From the NCBI GenBank assembly GCA_034522495.1, contig JAXHLG010000002.1, positions 930,001 to 994,000 on the forward strand: a stretch of DNA of 64,000 bases, in the 5' to 3' direction. Under the pieces are notes generated by a model. The model had not been told where the DNA came from. It saw nothing but the letters and a program-made list of their open reading frames with translations, and searched no databases. Of the stretch, positions 42,119 through 50,364 are shown in pieces. The DNA is from JAXHLG01 sp034522495 (GTDB taxonomy: Bacteria > Patescibacteriota > Minisyncoccia > Moranbacterales > DUUL01). The first letter of the stretch is position 1, and each line of letters opens with the position of its first letter. A program made the translations under genes and the position numbers.

Positions 42119-43468
42119 TTACTTAATGTCTTGGATAATCTCCCAGTGGCCGCCTTTGTTGGGGCCGACGCGCTTGATTATTCCTTCATTCTTTAATTTT
42201 GCTAAGTTTTTCTCAACGGCCCTGGGGGATATGCCAATTTCCTTGGCAATAAAGCTCGCGCTCAAAGTTCCGTCCTCTCTCAACAAGCGCAGTATTTTCT
42301 CCGAACTTTTATCCGAACTTTTCTCCGAACTTTTCTCCCTCATATTTTGCGTGCTTCTTTTGAAAATAATCGAAAACCAGTTTTCGTCAATTTCCATATT
42401 CGGTCTATGCAATCCATAATCTTTCATTGCCTTTTTCATTCGCAAAATCCCCGATCCGATTTTTTCAACCAAGTCCATTCTTTGCATCAGGCCAAAAAGC
42501 AGATTGTTCCTGGAAAGGCTTCTCTTGCCAAGTTCTTTTATTGTAATCCCGTTTGCCAATCCGCCCGGATTTGTGATTTCGACCCGGTCGGAGAAAATAT
42601 ACACCTGAATATTGGCGCCTGTCACAAAATAGTCTCTATGGGCAATCGCATTTAAAATCGCCTCCCGCAAAGCCTCCTCGGGCAATTCTAGCTTTTCTTC
42701 GCGAGGGCCGCCTTTGATAATAAATTCGGTGTTGAGCTTGGCTCTCAAATAATTAAACGCATTCTCATAGTTGCTGAATAGATCGCCTTCAAACTCTTTG
42801 CGGTCAAGAATTTTGTATTTGGTCTTGCCTTGGAAAAGAACGCAAGTGATAGTGGCCTGCAAAAAGAACTTCCCTATGTTTTTGGAAAACAAAAGTACGC
42901 CGGCATTTTTTATTTCACCGCGAGCCGAGATCAGGTTGAGATTCTCCAAAATAGCTTTTGCGGGCAATATTTTCTTTATCCCTGAAAGACGCAAAAAGTT
43001 ATCAAAGGATTCTTTGCTCAAATCTTTCGACAAATCAAATTTATTATTGGGTTTTTCATCAAACAAAACAAGCCCTTCTTTTTGGAAAAAAACTCTTATT
43101 TCGCTTCTTGATAATTGCTGGCTGTTGGAACCTTGCCGCAAATAAAATTTTCCGCCCGTGGAATATGGCTTCGCGCTTCCCTCCGGGACATCAATTGCTA
43201 ATATTTTTTCAGATTCCAAGACATATATGCTTAGGCTCGGATCAAGATTTCGAGCTAAGTCTTGTATCTCGGATTTTAATTTATTCGTAATTTTAACCGG
43301 CTTTGTCTCTCCTTCGTCAGAAACACCTATAAGAATTTTACCGCCGGTTGCGTTGGCCATAGCGCAAATCTCCTTGGTAATGCCGGAGGAATAATTTTCT
43401 TTAAACTCAACGTTATAGCCTTCTCCCTGGTTGATAATAAATTGTAATTCTTTTTTGGAAATTTTCAT
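42119..43468 (-). CDS. Schlafen/AlbA_2-type ATP-binding transcriptional regulator
   Basis: The 449-residue protein has an AlbA_2 domain (EGYNVEFKENYSSGITKEIC, then AMANATGGKILIGVSDEGET, residues about 13-130), a HATPase-like middle (EALREAILNAIAHRDYFVTG and DRVEITNPGGL), a Ser/Lys-rich linker of SSEK/SSDK repeats, and a C-terminal winged helix (ASFIAKEIGISPRAVEKNLA). The family acts as DNA-binding regulators, often near toxin genes. It sits between AbiE pairs 3 and 4. A detached copy of its wHTH tail is at 39859. Confidence 0.87.
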   Translation of the reverse strand: MKISKKELQFIINQGEGYNVEFKENYSSGITKEICAMANATGGKILIGVSDEGETKPVKITNKLKSEIQDLARNLDPSLSIYVLESEKILAIDVPEGSAKPYSTGGKFYLRQGSNSQQLSRSEIRVFFQKEGLVLFDEKPNNKFDLSKDLSKESFDNFLRLSGIKKILPAKAILENLNLISARGEIKNAGVLLFSKNIGKFFLQATITCVLFQGKTKYKILDRKEFEGDLFSNYENAFNYLRAKLNTEFIIKGGPREEKLELPEEALREAILNAIAHRDYFVTGANIQVYIFSDRVEITNPGGLANGITIKELGKRSLSRNNLLFGLMQRMDLVEKIGSGILRMKKAMKDYGLHRPNMEIDENWFSIIFKRSTQNMREKSSEKSSDKSSEKILRLLREDGTLSASFIAKEIGISPRAVEKNLAKLKNEGIIKRVGPNKGGHWEIIQDIK

Positions 43469-43494
43469 AAATTAGTTTAGAAGGTGTAAAAGTT

Positions 43495-43614
43495 TAGAAA
43501 GCGCTAATCATATTATCATTTTAGCATATTATCATTTTAACAAACAAAATATTAAGAAAGTTTGAAAGTGAAGGCAAGTGGAGAAAGCACGCTTCATTTA
43601 AGCATTTAAACATA
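43495..43614. repeat. 120-bp upstream repeat, copy 1
   Basis: From TAGAAAGCGCTAATC to CATTTAAACATAC this block is nearly identical to 45050-45171. It starts about 27 bases upstream of the AlbA regulator ATG; the other copy starts about 80 bases upstream of the HTH-PRTase gene. It opens with two 16-base direct repeats (CATATTATCATTTTA). A shared promoter or operator region is likely, or a duplicated unit end. Confidence 0.85.
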
Positions 43615-44001
43615 CAAACCCCGTAAAATCGCTTTGCGAACACGGGGCAAAGCATTTAAGCAGAAGTGAGTCACTGGTCATCAGTCACTTGTCACTGTTG
43701 ATTAGTCACTCGTCACTAGTCACTGGTCACTGAAAGTGAGTCATCGGTCATCGGTCGCCGTCATTTAAACATTTAAGCAAAAAATGAGTTCTAAGTTTAT
43801 TGAGTTCTAGGTTTTAAAAAGGTCACTTGTCATCGGTCACTGGTCGCTGAATTGAAAGTCACTTGTCACTGGTCGCTGGAAGTGGGTCATCGGGGATTGG
43901 TTGTGAGGCAATGTTCGTTATTGGGTGGATGAAATTGAATCGATGAATCGGAAGAACTGGAAGGTTGCAAGCGAGGACGCTTGAACCTGGCGAGGGGGGG
44001 G
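43600..44001. repeat. 8-mer, GTCAC and AGTTCTA arrays with two dispersed hairpins
   Basis: 8-mers (about 43595-43665) contain the 48-base hairpin block 43616-43663 (copy 2 of 39646-39693). GTCACTN/GTCATCG and AGTTCTA units fill about 43666-43900. The inverted copy of the 41-base hairpin repeat is at 43951-43991. No gene seen. Confidence 0.8.
43951..43991. repeat. 41-base hairpin repeat, copy 2 (inverted to 2160-2200)
   Basis: Exact reverse complement of 2160-2200. It contains the stem CAAGCG/CGCTTG around AGGA. It ends 11 bases before the stop-proximal end of the HTH-PRTase gene. Confidence 0.85.
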
Positions 44002-44970
44002 TTATACTTCACTAATTACATCAAATCCTTTGAAACTGCCGGTGATTGATATGCCCAAAACCTTTTTTGCGACTCCTTTTCTTTTAATCTTGCCCGCGGT
44101 TTCATTCAAAGTCGCGCCGGATCCGGCCGCGTCGTCAATAAGCAAAACTTTATTGTATTTACCCTTTTCGTCAACAATAATTGTCTTTCGCGCATTTTCT
44201 TCCCTGTCTTTTATTTTATTTAAAGTTTTTTGGGGTACCGGAATTTCCGTTTTTAATTTTATAATTGAAATTTTTTTCAAATTAAGATGAAGATTTTTTT
44301 CCAATTCTTTCATAAACTGCACTTCCCTTTTGACCGTCGGGGGAATAAATCCCACTGCATCAATATTTTCCTTTTTAATCAGCTTGTTCACCGGCTCGCA
44401 TACATAATCCGCCAGCTCCCTCATCAGCTCCTTGCTTTGGCTTTGCTTGGCATACAAAAGCAGTTGTCCAAGTTTGGTTTTCCCAAAGCGTTCTATGCTA
44501 TAAAAATCCAAATAAAAAATTTTATCTAAATTAACCGCCTCGAAGGCTTTCTTGAACTTTTCCATTCCATTTATATAACCTTCCTTTTTCAAGGATTGAT
44601 ATTTTTTAAGAGCTTTGAGGTATTCTTTGGAGGTTTTTTCCAGGGGCAAATTATTAGCTTGGCACCAATGCCTAAATCCGTCGAGTCCTTGTTTGCGTTC
44701 TCCGGAAGAAGTGATAAGCAAATAGTTTGCTTCAATAAAATCAGCCGTCTTTTTATCCAATTTTTTTTTGCTGTCTATCTTGTCAGCTTCTTTTAGAAAA
44801 TAGAAGACCTTTGGAGGCTTCCCTGCTTTGTAAACTTCGTCTTCATTTATTAGTTTTTTTAGCTGTTTTGATACAGCCATCCTGCTTATCTTCAAATAAT
44901 CAACCAGTTCATTCACCGTTGCTTGATTATTTTTTGCCAAATACTCCAATATTTTCTCGGATGTTTTCAT
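44002..44970 (-). CDS. HTH plus phosphoribosyltransferase-domain regulator
   Basis: The 322-residue protein begins with a winged helix (TSEKILEYLAKNNQATVNEL, then VDYLKISRMAVSKQLKKLIN, residues 3-45). The C-terminal part is a type I phosphoribosyltransferase: VGFIPPTVKREVQFMKELEK, and KVLLIDDAAGSGATLNETAG, the PRPP-binding DDaxxSGaT loop near residue 280. It resembles the PurR/ComF logic of a PRTase used as a PRPP or nucleotide sensor for DNA binding. A striking heptad operator (44974-45000) lies between its start and a -10-like box, so it probably controls itself. Confidence 0.8.
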   Translation of the reverse strand: MKTSEKILEYLAKNNQATVNELVDYLKISRMAVSKQLKKLINEDEVYKAGKPPKVFYFLKEADKIDSKKKLDKKTADFIEANYLLITSSGERKQGLDGFRHWCQANNLPLEKTSKEYLKALKKYQSLKKEGYINGMEKFKKAFEAVNLDKIFYLDFYSIERFGKTKLGQLLLYAKQSQSKELMRELADYVCEPVNKLIKKENIDAVGFIPPTVKREVQFMKELEKNLHLNLKKISIIKLKTEIPVPQKTLNKIKDREENARKTIIVDEKGKYNKVLLIDDAAGSGATLNETAGKIKRKGVAKKVLGISITGSFKGFDVISEV

Positions 44971-44973
44971 AAA

Positions 44974-45000
44974 GTTTACAGTTTACAGTTTACTGTAAAC
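44974..45000. promoter_or_regulatory. Candidate heptad operator of HTH-PRTase gene
   Basis: GTTTACA, GTTTACA, GTTTACT and GTAAAC stand in tandem. The last two form the palindrome GTTTACTGTAAAC (44988-45000). It starts 3 bases upstream of the ATG. A TATTATACT -10-like box (minus strand, about 45003-45011) lies directly upstream. An autoregulatory operator is inferred. Confidence 0.55.
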
Positions 45001-45049
45001 CAGTATAATATGAATCGAATTCTATGTCAAAACAAAAAAAAGGGGGGGG

Positions 45050-45171
45050 TAGAAAGCGCTAATCATATTATCATTTTAGCATATTATCATTTTAACAAAC
45101 AAAATATTAAGAAAGTTTGAAAGTGAGGGCAAGTGGAGAAAGCACGCTTCATTTAAGCATTTAAACATACG
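45050..45171. repeat. 120-bp upstream repeat, copy 2
   Basis: Nearly identical to 43495-43614 (one A/G change in GTGAGGGCAAGTGG and one near the end). Both copies lie upstream of minus-strand regulator genes. Confidence 0.85.
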
Positions 45172-45430
45172 AACATTTAAACAAGCAAGCATTTGAGCAG
45201 AAATAGGCACTGGTCATTTGCGCATTTAATTTTGGTGTGACCCAATTTTATTCTCCATTTTTTTGGTTGCAACCCAATTATTCTAAATTAACCACCCAAG
45301 CTTTCGTTTTAATGGCGTGCCGACAGCAAAACGGCTGGCTGCCATTTGACCATTTCAGAAGGTCTACAATAAATGTAGACTTTCCGAAATGAATCAGCGC
45401 TCTTGGATCAACTTCATTCTATATTTTCAT

Positions 45431-45486
45431 AAACTATAGTTTATTATAATCCGAAAATTTAATCAGGTATAGTTTAATATGATTTC
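45431..45486. repeat. Shared upstream block, copy B
   Basis: Same core as copies A (41754) and C (47299): AACTATAGTTTATTATAATC followed by the AATTTAATCAGGTATAG part. It lacks the AGTTTGTTGAGG extension. Unlike A and C, it is not close to an AbiE start; the nearest gene start on its strand is the HTH-PRTase 460 bases away. Confidence 0.8.
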
Positions 45487-45942
45487 CAATTTCTTGCATT
45501 GGCGATGTATAAAATGACCATTTTTTTACATTAGCGATGTATCAAAATCTCCATCAATTTTCCAAGAACCCGCCCCGGCTGGTTCACCCGCCTAGCAACA
45601 AACGAGCCGCAACAACAACTTAACCGCTTTCGTCGCATTTTAATAACTCGTTTGTAACATTTTGTGACAATTAGCGCAATGAAATGAAACGATTGAGTAG
45701 GAAATTGCAAACTTTGGAAATATCTCTATTACCACCCCAAACTCTCAAAGTTTTCGCCTGTGGCTTTGGCTTTTTTATGTTTCTTGTTTCCTTAACTGAT
45801 TAAATTTAATAAGTTGCAGAAATGAAGCAATGGAGCTTTGCAGATGCCTTCGACTGGCAGAATGAAACCGCAGGTTTTCCGTTATGTCAAAATTTCACTT
45901 GCTGGTAATCATTTTTGATTACCATTTGACGACAAAGCGATC

Positions 45943-46644
45943 TTAGGATTTGGTTTCGTTTTCTTTTGAGATCTTGAGCAGGAAAATTGTGTCGTTGAGG
46001 AGGTTTTCTTTCGCCCATTTTTTCTGTTCTTCATCCAGAAGCTCGCCCATTCCGTCCAGGATGTTTCTATTGGTTTTCTTTTCCAGTTTTTGGATGCATT
46101 TTTCCAGAAATTTTTTCATACCGAGGCCTGTTCTTTCTTCTATTGTTGTTTTATTTAACGGCCAATTGTGTTTAAGGAAAAACCAGACATCAAAAATATC
46201 TCTATTTGCTTCTTTTTTTCGCTCCAGCATGGCGATAAATTTGTTGGCAAACATATCTTCCTTGTTCATAACCTGCATAGGAATTCCCAAATATGTCTTT
46301 ATTTCATATTTGGATCCATAATCGCGGAGATTGATTTCCAGTTTGATGTTCTGCGATTTTTCCTCATAGGAAATCACAAAAAACAGAGTGTGTCTTTTTT
46401 TGCTGGCGTCTTTAATTTCTCCGTAATTTTGCGCAATTTTTTCAACTTTGGAAAAAACCAGATCTTCCTTTTCCTTATCCAGCAGATCAAAATCCAAATC
46501 AACGGAAAAGCGGCTCAAACCATAGAAAAAATAGGCCGCGGTTCCGCCTTTAAATCCCATATGCGGAGAAATTTCCGTATCGGTGTAGATATCTTTCAAT
46601 ATTTGAAGCAAAAGGCTTCGATGGGCAGATATATCAAGTGTCAT
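45943..46644 (-). CDS. AbiEii-type nucleotidyltransferase toxin (AbiE pair 4)
   Basis: The 233-residue protein has MGFKGGTAAYFFYGLSRFSV and DLDFDLLD (residues about 28-55), the nucleotidyltransferase core. MFANKFIAMLERKKEANRDIFDVWFFLK-type sequence carries the second block. It is shorter than the other three toxins and lacks their N-terminal EYLQ segment, so it is a separate lineage. It overlaps the antitoxin gene by 4 bases. Confidence 0.88.
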   Translation of the reverse strand: MTLDISAHRSLLLQILKDIYTDTEISPHMGFKGGTAAYFFYGLSRFSVDLDFDLLDKEKEDLVFSKVEKIAQNYGEIKDASKKRHTLFFVISYEEKSQNIKLEINLRDYGSKYEIKTYLGIPMQVMNKEDMFANKFIAMLERKKEANRDIFDVWFFLKHNWPLNKTTIEERTGLGMKKFLEKCIQKLEKKTNRNILDGMGELLDEEQKKWAKENLLNDTIFLLKISKENETKS

Positions 46645-47210
46645 TGGCTTTGGATTAAGTTTTTATGAATTTCCTTCACTTCCCTATTCATACGTTTATT
46701 GTCGTATATGGGCAAAATCTTGAAAACTTTGTCCCAGTCCAAAGACGAGGGATTGTCGAAGTAATAACTCTTGCTTACATAAAGCATATCCAGAAAAGCC
46801 CTCTCCTTAGAGGCGATGAAATAATTATCTTTATCAATAACGCCCTCCGGACTGCTTAATATCCCGCGTTTCAGTTTGCGGAACTTGAACTTCTGACCAT
46901 CGCACTCAATTTCCCGAGAGAGATATGAGGCAGCCGATATCGATTTGTAGTATTGGAATATCACTCCTTCTTGAGCCAGAACGGTTTCAAAACTTACATA
47001 CGCCGGAGTGAACACTTTACACGCCAGTTCATATTTGTTGTAATTTTCATCAATCGAATAAATGCCTCTTCTGATTCTTTTGAGTTTGCCAATTTCTTCA
47101 TAATAGGCAAGTTTCGCTTTGACATTGGTTTCCCGAGTTATGATCGCAATCTCATCGACGGTAAAAACAGTTTGCTTCAATTTATATATTTTTTCTAAAA
47201 AATCACTCAT
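46641..47210 (-). CDS. AbiEi-type antitoxin/regulator (AbiE pair 4)
   Basis: The 189-residue protein has a winged-helix start (FTVDEIAIITRETNVKAKLA, then YYEEIGKLKRIRRGIYSIDE) and the block TPAYVSFETVLAQEGVIFQY. ASKERAFLDMLYVSKSYYFD is the family's C-terminal motif. Upstream, copy C of the shared block with the palindrome AACTATAGTT (47299-47308) may be the operator. Confidence 0.85.
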   Translation of the reverse strand: MSDFLEKIYKLKQTVFTVDEIAIITRETNVKAKLAYYEEIGKLKRIRRGIYSIDENYNKYELACKVFTPAYVSFETVLAQEGVIFQYYKSISAASYLSREIECDGQKFKFRKLKRGILSSPEGVIDKDNYFIASKERAFLDMLYVSKSYYFDNPSSLDWDKVFKILPIYDNKRMNREVKEIHKNLIQSQ

Positions 47211-47911
47211 ATATGAACTGCGCGTTATGTTTATTATTACTAATAGTTTACATTTAAATATTTACCCTGTCAAATTTTTAAATTCCGGAAATTTCCTTAA
47301 CTATAGTTTATTATAATCCGAAAATTTAATCAGATATAGTTTAATATGATTTATGAGTTTGTTGAGGTCTAAAATTAAAGTCATCGGTCATCGGTCACTG
47401 TCATTTAAACATTTAAGCATGCAAACATTTAAGCAGAAGTAAGTCACTTGTCACTATTGAAAAGTCACTGGTCACCAGTCACTTGTCACTGAAATTGAGT
47501 TCTAAGTTTATAAAGTTCTATGTTCTAAGCCCTTAAGTTCTAAGTTTGTTGAGTTCTAGGTTCTAAATGGGGAGAGTCGCTGGTCATTGTTGAGTAGTCA
47601 CCAGCCAATGTCATTTAAACATTTAAGCATGCAAACATATAAACAAGTAATTAATTAAGCAGAGATGGGCATCTGTCGCTATTGAGTAGTCACTGGTCAC
47701 TGAATTAAAAGTCACTAGTCACTGGTCACTGAAACTGAGTTCTAAGTTTATAAAGTTCTATGTTCTAAGTGAGGAGATTCGCTGGTCGCTATTGGATAGT
47801 CACTCGTCACTCGTCACTGGTCACTTGTCACTGGTTGTCCATCAAATTTTCGTGGCTTAATCGTTTCGGTTTTGGTAGGATTATTCTACCATTTCGTAAA
47901 CAGCCGGGGGA
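47211..47911. repeat. Gene-free stretch: shared upstream block C and 7/8-mer arrays
   Basis: Copy C of the shared upstream block is at 47299-47384. From about 47385 to 47835, GTCACTN/GTCATCG, AGTTCTA and CATTTAAA/CATGCAAA units alternate in long runs. No gene seen. Confidence 0.8.
47299..47384. repeat. Shared upstream block, copy C
   Basis: Matches copy A (41754-41840) over about 85 bases with a few changes, including ATGAGTTTGTTGAGGTC. It opens with the palindrome AACTATAGTT and lies 89 bases upstream of AbiEi of pair 4. Confidence 0.8.
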
Positions 47912-50083
47912 TTAAAGTTCCAGTTGGAAGATTCCGAAGGCGTCGCCGCTGTAGGCCGGCTGCATATTGCTCCAGATGAGGTTTTTGGAGGATTCGGAGA
48001 GCTTTTCTTTCATGGCGTCGGTGTAATAGACAAAATCAATTCCCTTTTCCTCCAGCCATTCCCTGCTTATCTCCTCGGGAGCAATAACCGCTTTGGAGTT
48101 GGTTTCGTTCTCGAGCTGCCACTTTTCATCGCCGTTGGCGGCCAGGAATGTTTTGCCGCCCGGATGCTCCTTTTCAAAATTCCCCAGAATTTCAGCTTCT
48201 CTTTTGTATTTTTCAATTAGTTCTCCTGTGCTCCTTATTTTAAATATTTCATTCTCAAAAATCACTTGCGTATGATCATTCAGCAAGTCGTTCGCTTCTT
48301 TCGACAGCTTGTTTCGAAGACCGGAAGTCTCATAGATAAAATCAATTTTCTTGGTTTTAAGCCACTTCAAGGTTATATTTCTTCCTGATGCAATAGCGTA
48401 GGAATTGGTTATATCAATTATTTGTTGAGCCTCCCCTTGATTTGCCGCCAAAAATCTCTTTTTACCTGGATTAGCGGCCTCAAAGCTGCGCAAGCCTTCC
48501 TTTATTCTCGTATCATAACAAAGATTATTTTCCCGGCAGCGAAGTTGAGCGGATTTTCCCGAGTCTTTCCATTGAATTGAGGCATTAACTACCAACAGAG
48601 GCACAGAGCCGATAAAAAACAAGATTAGAACAGGTTTCAATATTTTTTTGTTGTAGTCAATGACAGCAACATAATAAAAAAATATCAAGTATAAAATTAC
48701 CGGCCACAAATCTTTGAATTTTGATAGATTAACGTCTCCGAAACTCGAGGAGAAGGCAAAGGGGATAAACATACAAATAAACAAGGCCGCCCAAAGGAGA
48801 GGCGAATCCCTGAATGATATTTTTTTGCTCAGAAGTCCATATCCGAGAATGGCAAAGAGGATGATTTCCAAAAAGTAATTTCTAAGGTAGACAAGCCACC
48901 AGCTCGAGAAGCTTAAGGACCCGCTGGTCGTGGTAGGGTAACCCCATTCTGAAAGCGGCTTCAGCGTTAAAATATCACTAAAGCTTTTGGCTCTCTCGCT
49001 GCTCTCGATAAGGCCGTCGGCAACTCCCCCAAAAAACATAATTAACCCCAGAAGTCCAAACAAACTTCCGGCCGCTACCGGCAGCATTTTCTGCCAACTA
49101 AGTTTTTTGGTAAAATAGCTATACAGAATTGAAATACCAAAAAATAATAAGACAAGCGCGGCAAAAAGTTCGCTTATCAAATACAATCCCACCATGAGAA
49201 AAATAAAGAGCAAAATTCTCTTGAAATCAAATAGCGTTCTCCTGAAAAAAGCTCCTTCTATTAAACAAATAAAAGCAAGCGTTATTATTATGTTTACCCA
49301 CGTTATGCCGGCCATTAAATAAAGAACCGGGGTGTTGAAGGAAATTTTGGGCTCTCCCCAGATCCGCAGATGGTTGAGAGTAAAGCCGTCCCAAAAAAAG
49401 AAGGAACCGCCGCAAAAAAGAATTAAAACCGCCGCAAAAGCAGCGTATTTCCGCCTATCACTGAATGCAAAAACCAAACCGTAGATAAGAAAAAGGCTGG
49501 CAATCGCAAAAGAGAATTTCAAGACATCCAATGCTTCAGGTACCGTGACACCGGTGAGCAGTTGTATTGAAGAAGCGGGAATATACAAACCGTAGTGATA
49601 ACTGTTCATAAAATTGCTGTCCGGCTTATACGGGTTTACAAAGGGGAAATCCCCGTTTGTCACAAAATCTTTCACTACCGGCCGATGAAGCCATTCGTCG
49701 AAGAGAGCTGTTTGATATACCTGAAGAAAAAAAACGCCCAAAACTAAAAAAAGGGCAAAAAAAGCAACCTTGTGTTTTATGGCTGTCTTTTTTAAATATC
49801 TCCAAGAATATTGCCGGGAAAAAAATCCCAGTATAAGAAAGGAGGCTAATAAATAAGCAACGGAAAAGAGTTGAAGAGTAAATTTACTGTTGTGAAAAAG
49901 ATATAAAGGTATTATAGACAAGATTACATAAAGACAAAGCGAGACGAAAAAAGCAACGCCTCCAAAGACAAAAAAGTTGTGAGCTTGAAACTTAAATATC
50001 TTCAAAATCAAAGCGCCTACCCCAAGCATACCCGCGAAAAGAATGCCGGACAAAAAAGATTGTACAAAAAAATCAATTATCAT
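47912..50083 (-). CDS. Polytopic membrane protein, GT-C/YYY-like, with duplicated C-terminal domain
   Basis: The 723-residue protein has about twelve membrane helices up to residue about 530. A periplasmic loop reads EWLHRPVVKDFVTNGDFPFV and NSYHYGLYIPASSIQLLTGV, as in GT-C or Chlor_Arch_YYY-type proteins. The soluble C-terminus holds two repeats of about 85 residues: one with PGKKRFLAANQGEAQQI and IDFIYETSGLRNKLS, one with PGGKTFLAANGDEKWQL and IDFVYYTDAMKEKLS. It may be a lipid-sugar glycosyltransferase. The exact activity is unknown. Confidence 0.65.
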   Translation of the reverse strand: MIIDFFVQSFLSGILFAGMLGVGALILKIFKFQAHNFFVFGGVAFFVSLCLYVILSIIPLYLFHNSKFTLQLFSVAYLLASFLILGFFSRQYSWRYLKKTAIKHKVAFFALFLVLGVFFLQVYQTALFDEWLHRPVVKDFVTNGDFPFVNPYKPDSNFMNSYHYGLYIPASSIQLLTGVTVPEALDVLKFSFAIASLFLIYGLVFAFSDRRKYAAFAAVLILFCGGSFFFWDGFTLNHLRIWGEPKISFNTPVLYLMAGITWVNIIITLAFICLIEGAFFRRTLFDFKRILLFIFLMVGLYLISELFAALVLLFFGISILYSYFTKKLSWQKMLPVAAGSLFGLLGLIMFFGGVADGLIESSERAKSFSDILTLKPLSEWGYPTTTSGSLSFSSWWLVYLRNYFLEIILFAILGYGLLSKKISFRDSPLLWAALFICMFIPFAFSSSFGDVNLSKFKDLWPVILYLIFFYYVAVIDYNKKILKPVLILFFIGSVPLLVVNASIQWKDSGKSAQLRCRENNLCYDTRIKEGLRSFEAANPGKKRFLAANQGEAQQIIDITNSYAIASGRNITLKWLKTKKIDFIYETSGLRNKLSKEANDLLNDHTQVIFENEIFKIRSTGELIEKYKREAEILGNFEKEHPGGKTFLAANGDEKWQLENETNSKAVIAPEEISREWLEEKGIDFVYYTDAMKEKLSESSKNLIWSNMQPAYSGDAFGIFQLEL

Positions 50084-50217
50084 TTTTTTTGGTCTCCATA
50101 TTTATAACAACAAAAAAGTTTTTGTTTTAATATTTTAATCAGCATTAAAAAATCATTGGGGATTTTTTGCCCTTGAGCTTGACTGTATAATAAGATAAAA
50201 TTAACTTGATGTTAATG

Positions 50218-50360
50218 GAACCACTGAAAATTCTGAACTTGCCGTGTCCGCCTCTGGCAGGATTCAGAATTTAATGATTACCAAAAAAGGCCTTGTAAAG
50301 AGATTCTGATTTTCATCAGAATGACAAAATTTTCAAAATAATCAATTTTTCAGTGGTTTC
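50218..50360. mobile_element. MITE-like element, copy 2 (inverted to copy 1)
   Basis: The left end GAACCACTGAAAATTCTGA and right end TTTTTCAGTGGTTTC are inverted. The 7-mer GTTAATG flanks both sides (50211-50217 and 50361-50367). Its reverse complement aligns with copy 1 (10529-10679) almost throughout, including GCCAGAGGCGGACACGGC. The right target duplication contains the start codon of the following gene. Confidence 0.87.
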
Positions 50361-50364
50361 GTTA

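Larger units (their letters stand above)
45001..45942. repeat. Gene-free 940-bp stretch with duplicated upstream blocks
   Basis: It holds the second 120-bp repeat (45050-45171), 8-mers (about 45150-45205), copy B of the shared upstream block (45431-45486), and a direct repeat TTRGCGATGTATMAAAAT (about 45501 and 45531). The rest shows no convincing frame in any direction. It may be the decayed site of a lost gene, since copy B elsewhere precedes AbiE pairs. Confidence 0.6.
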
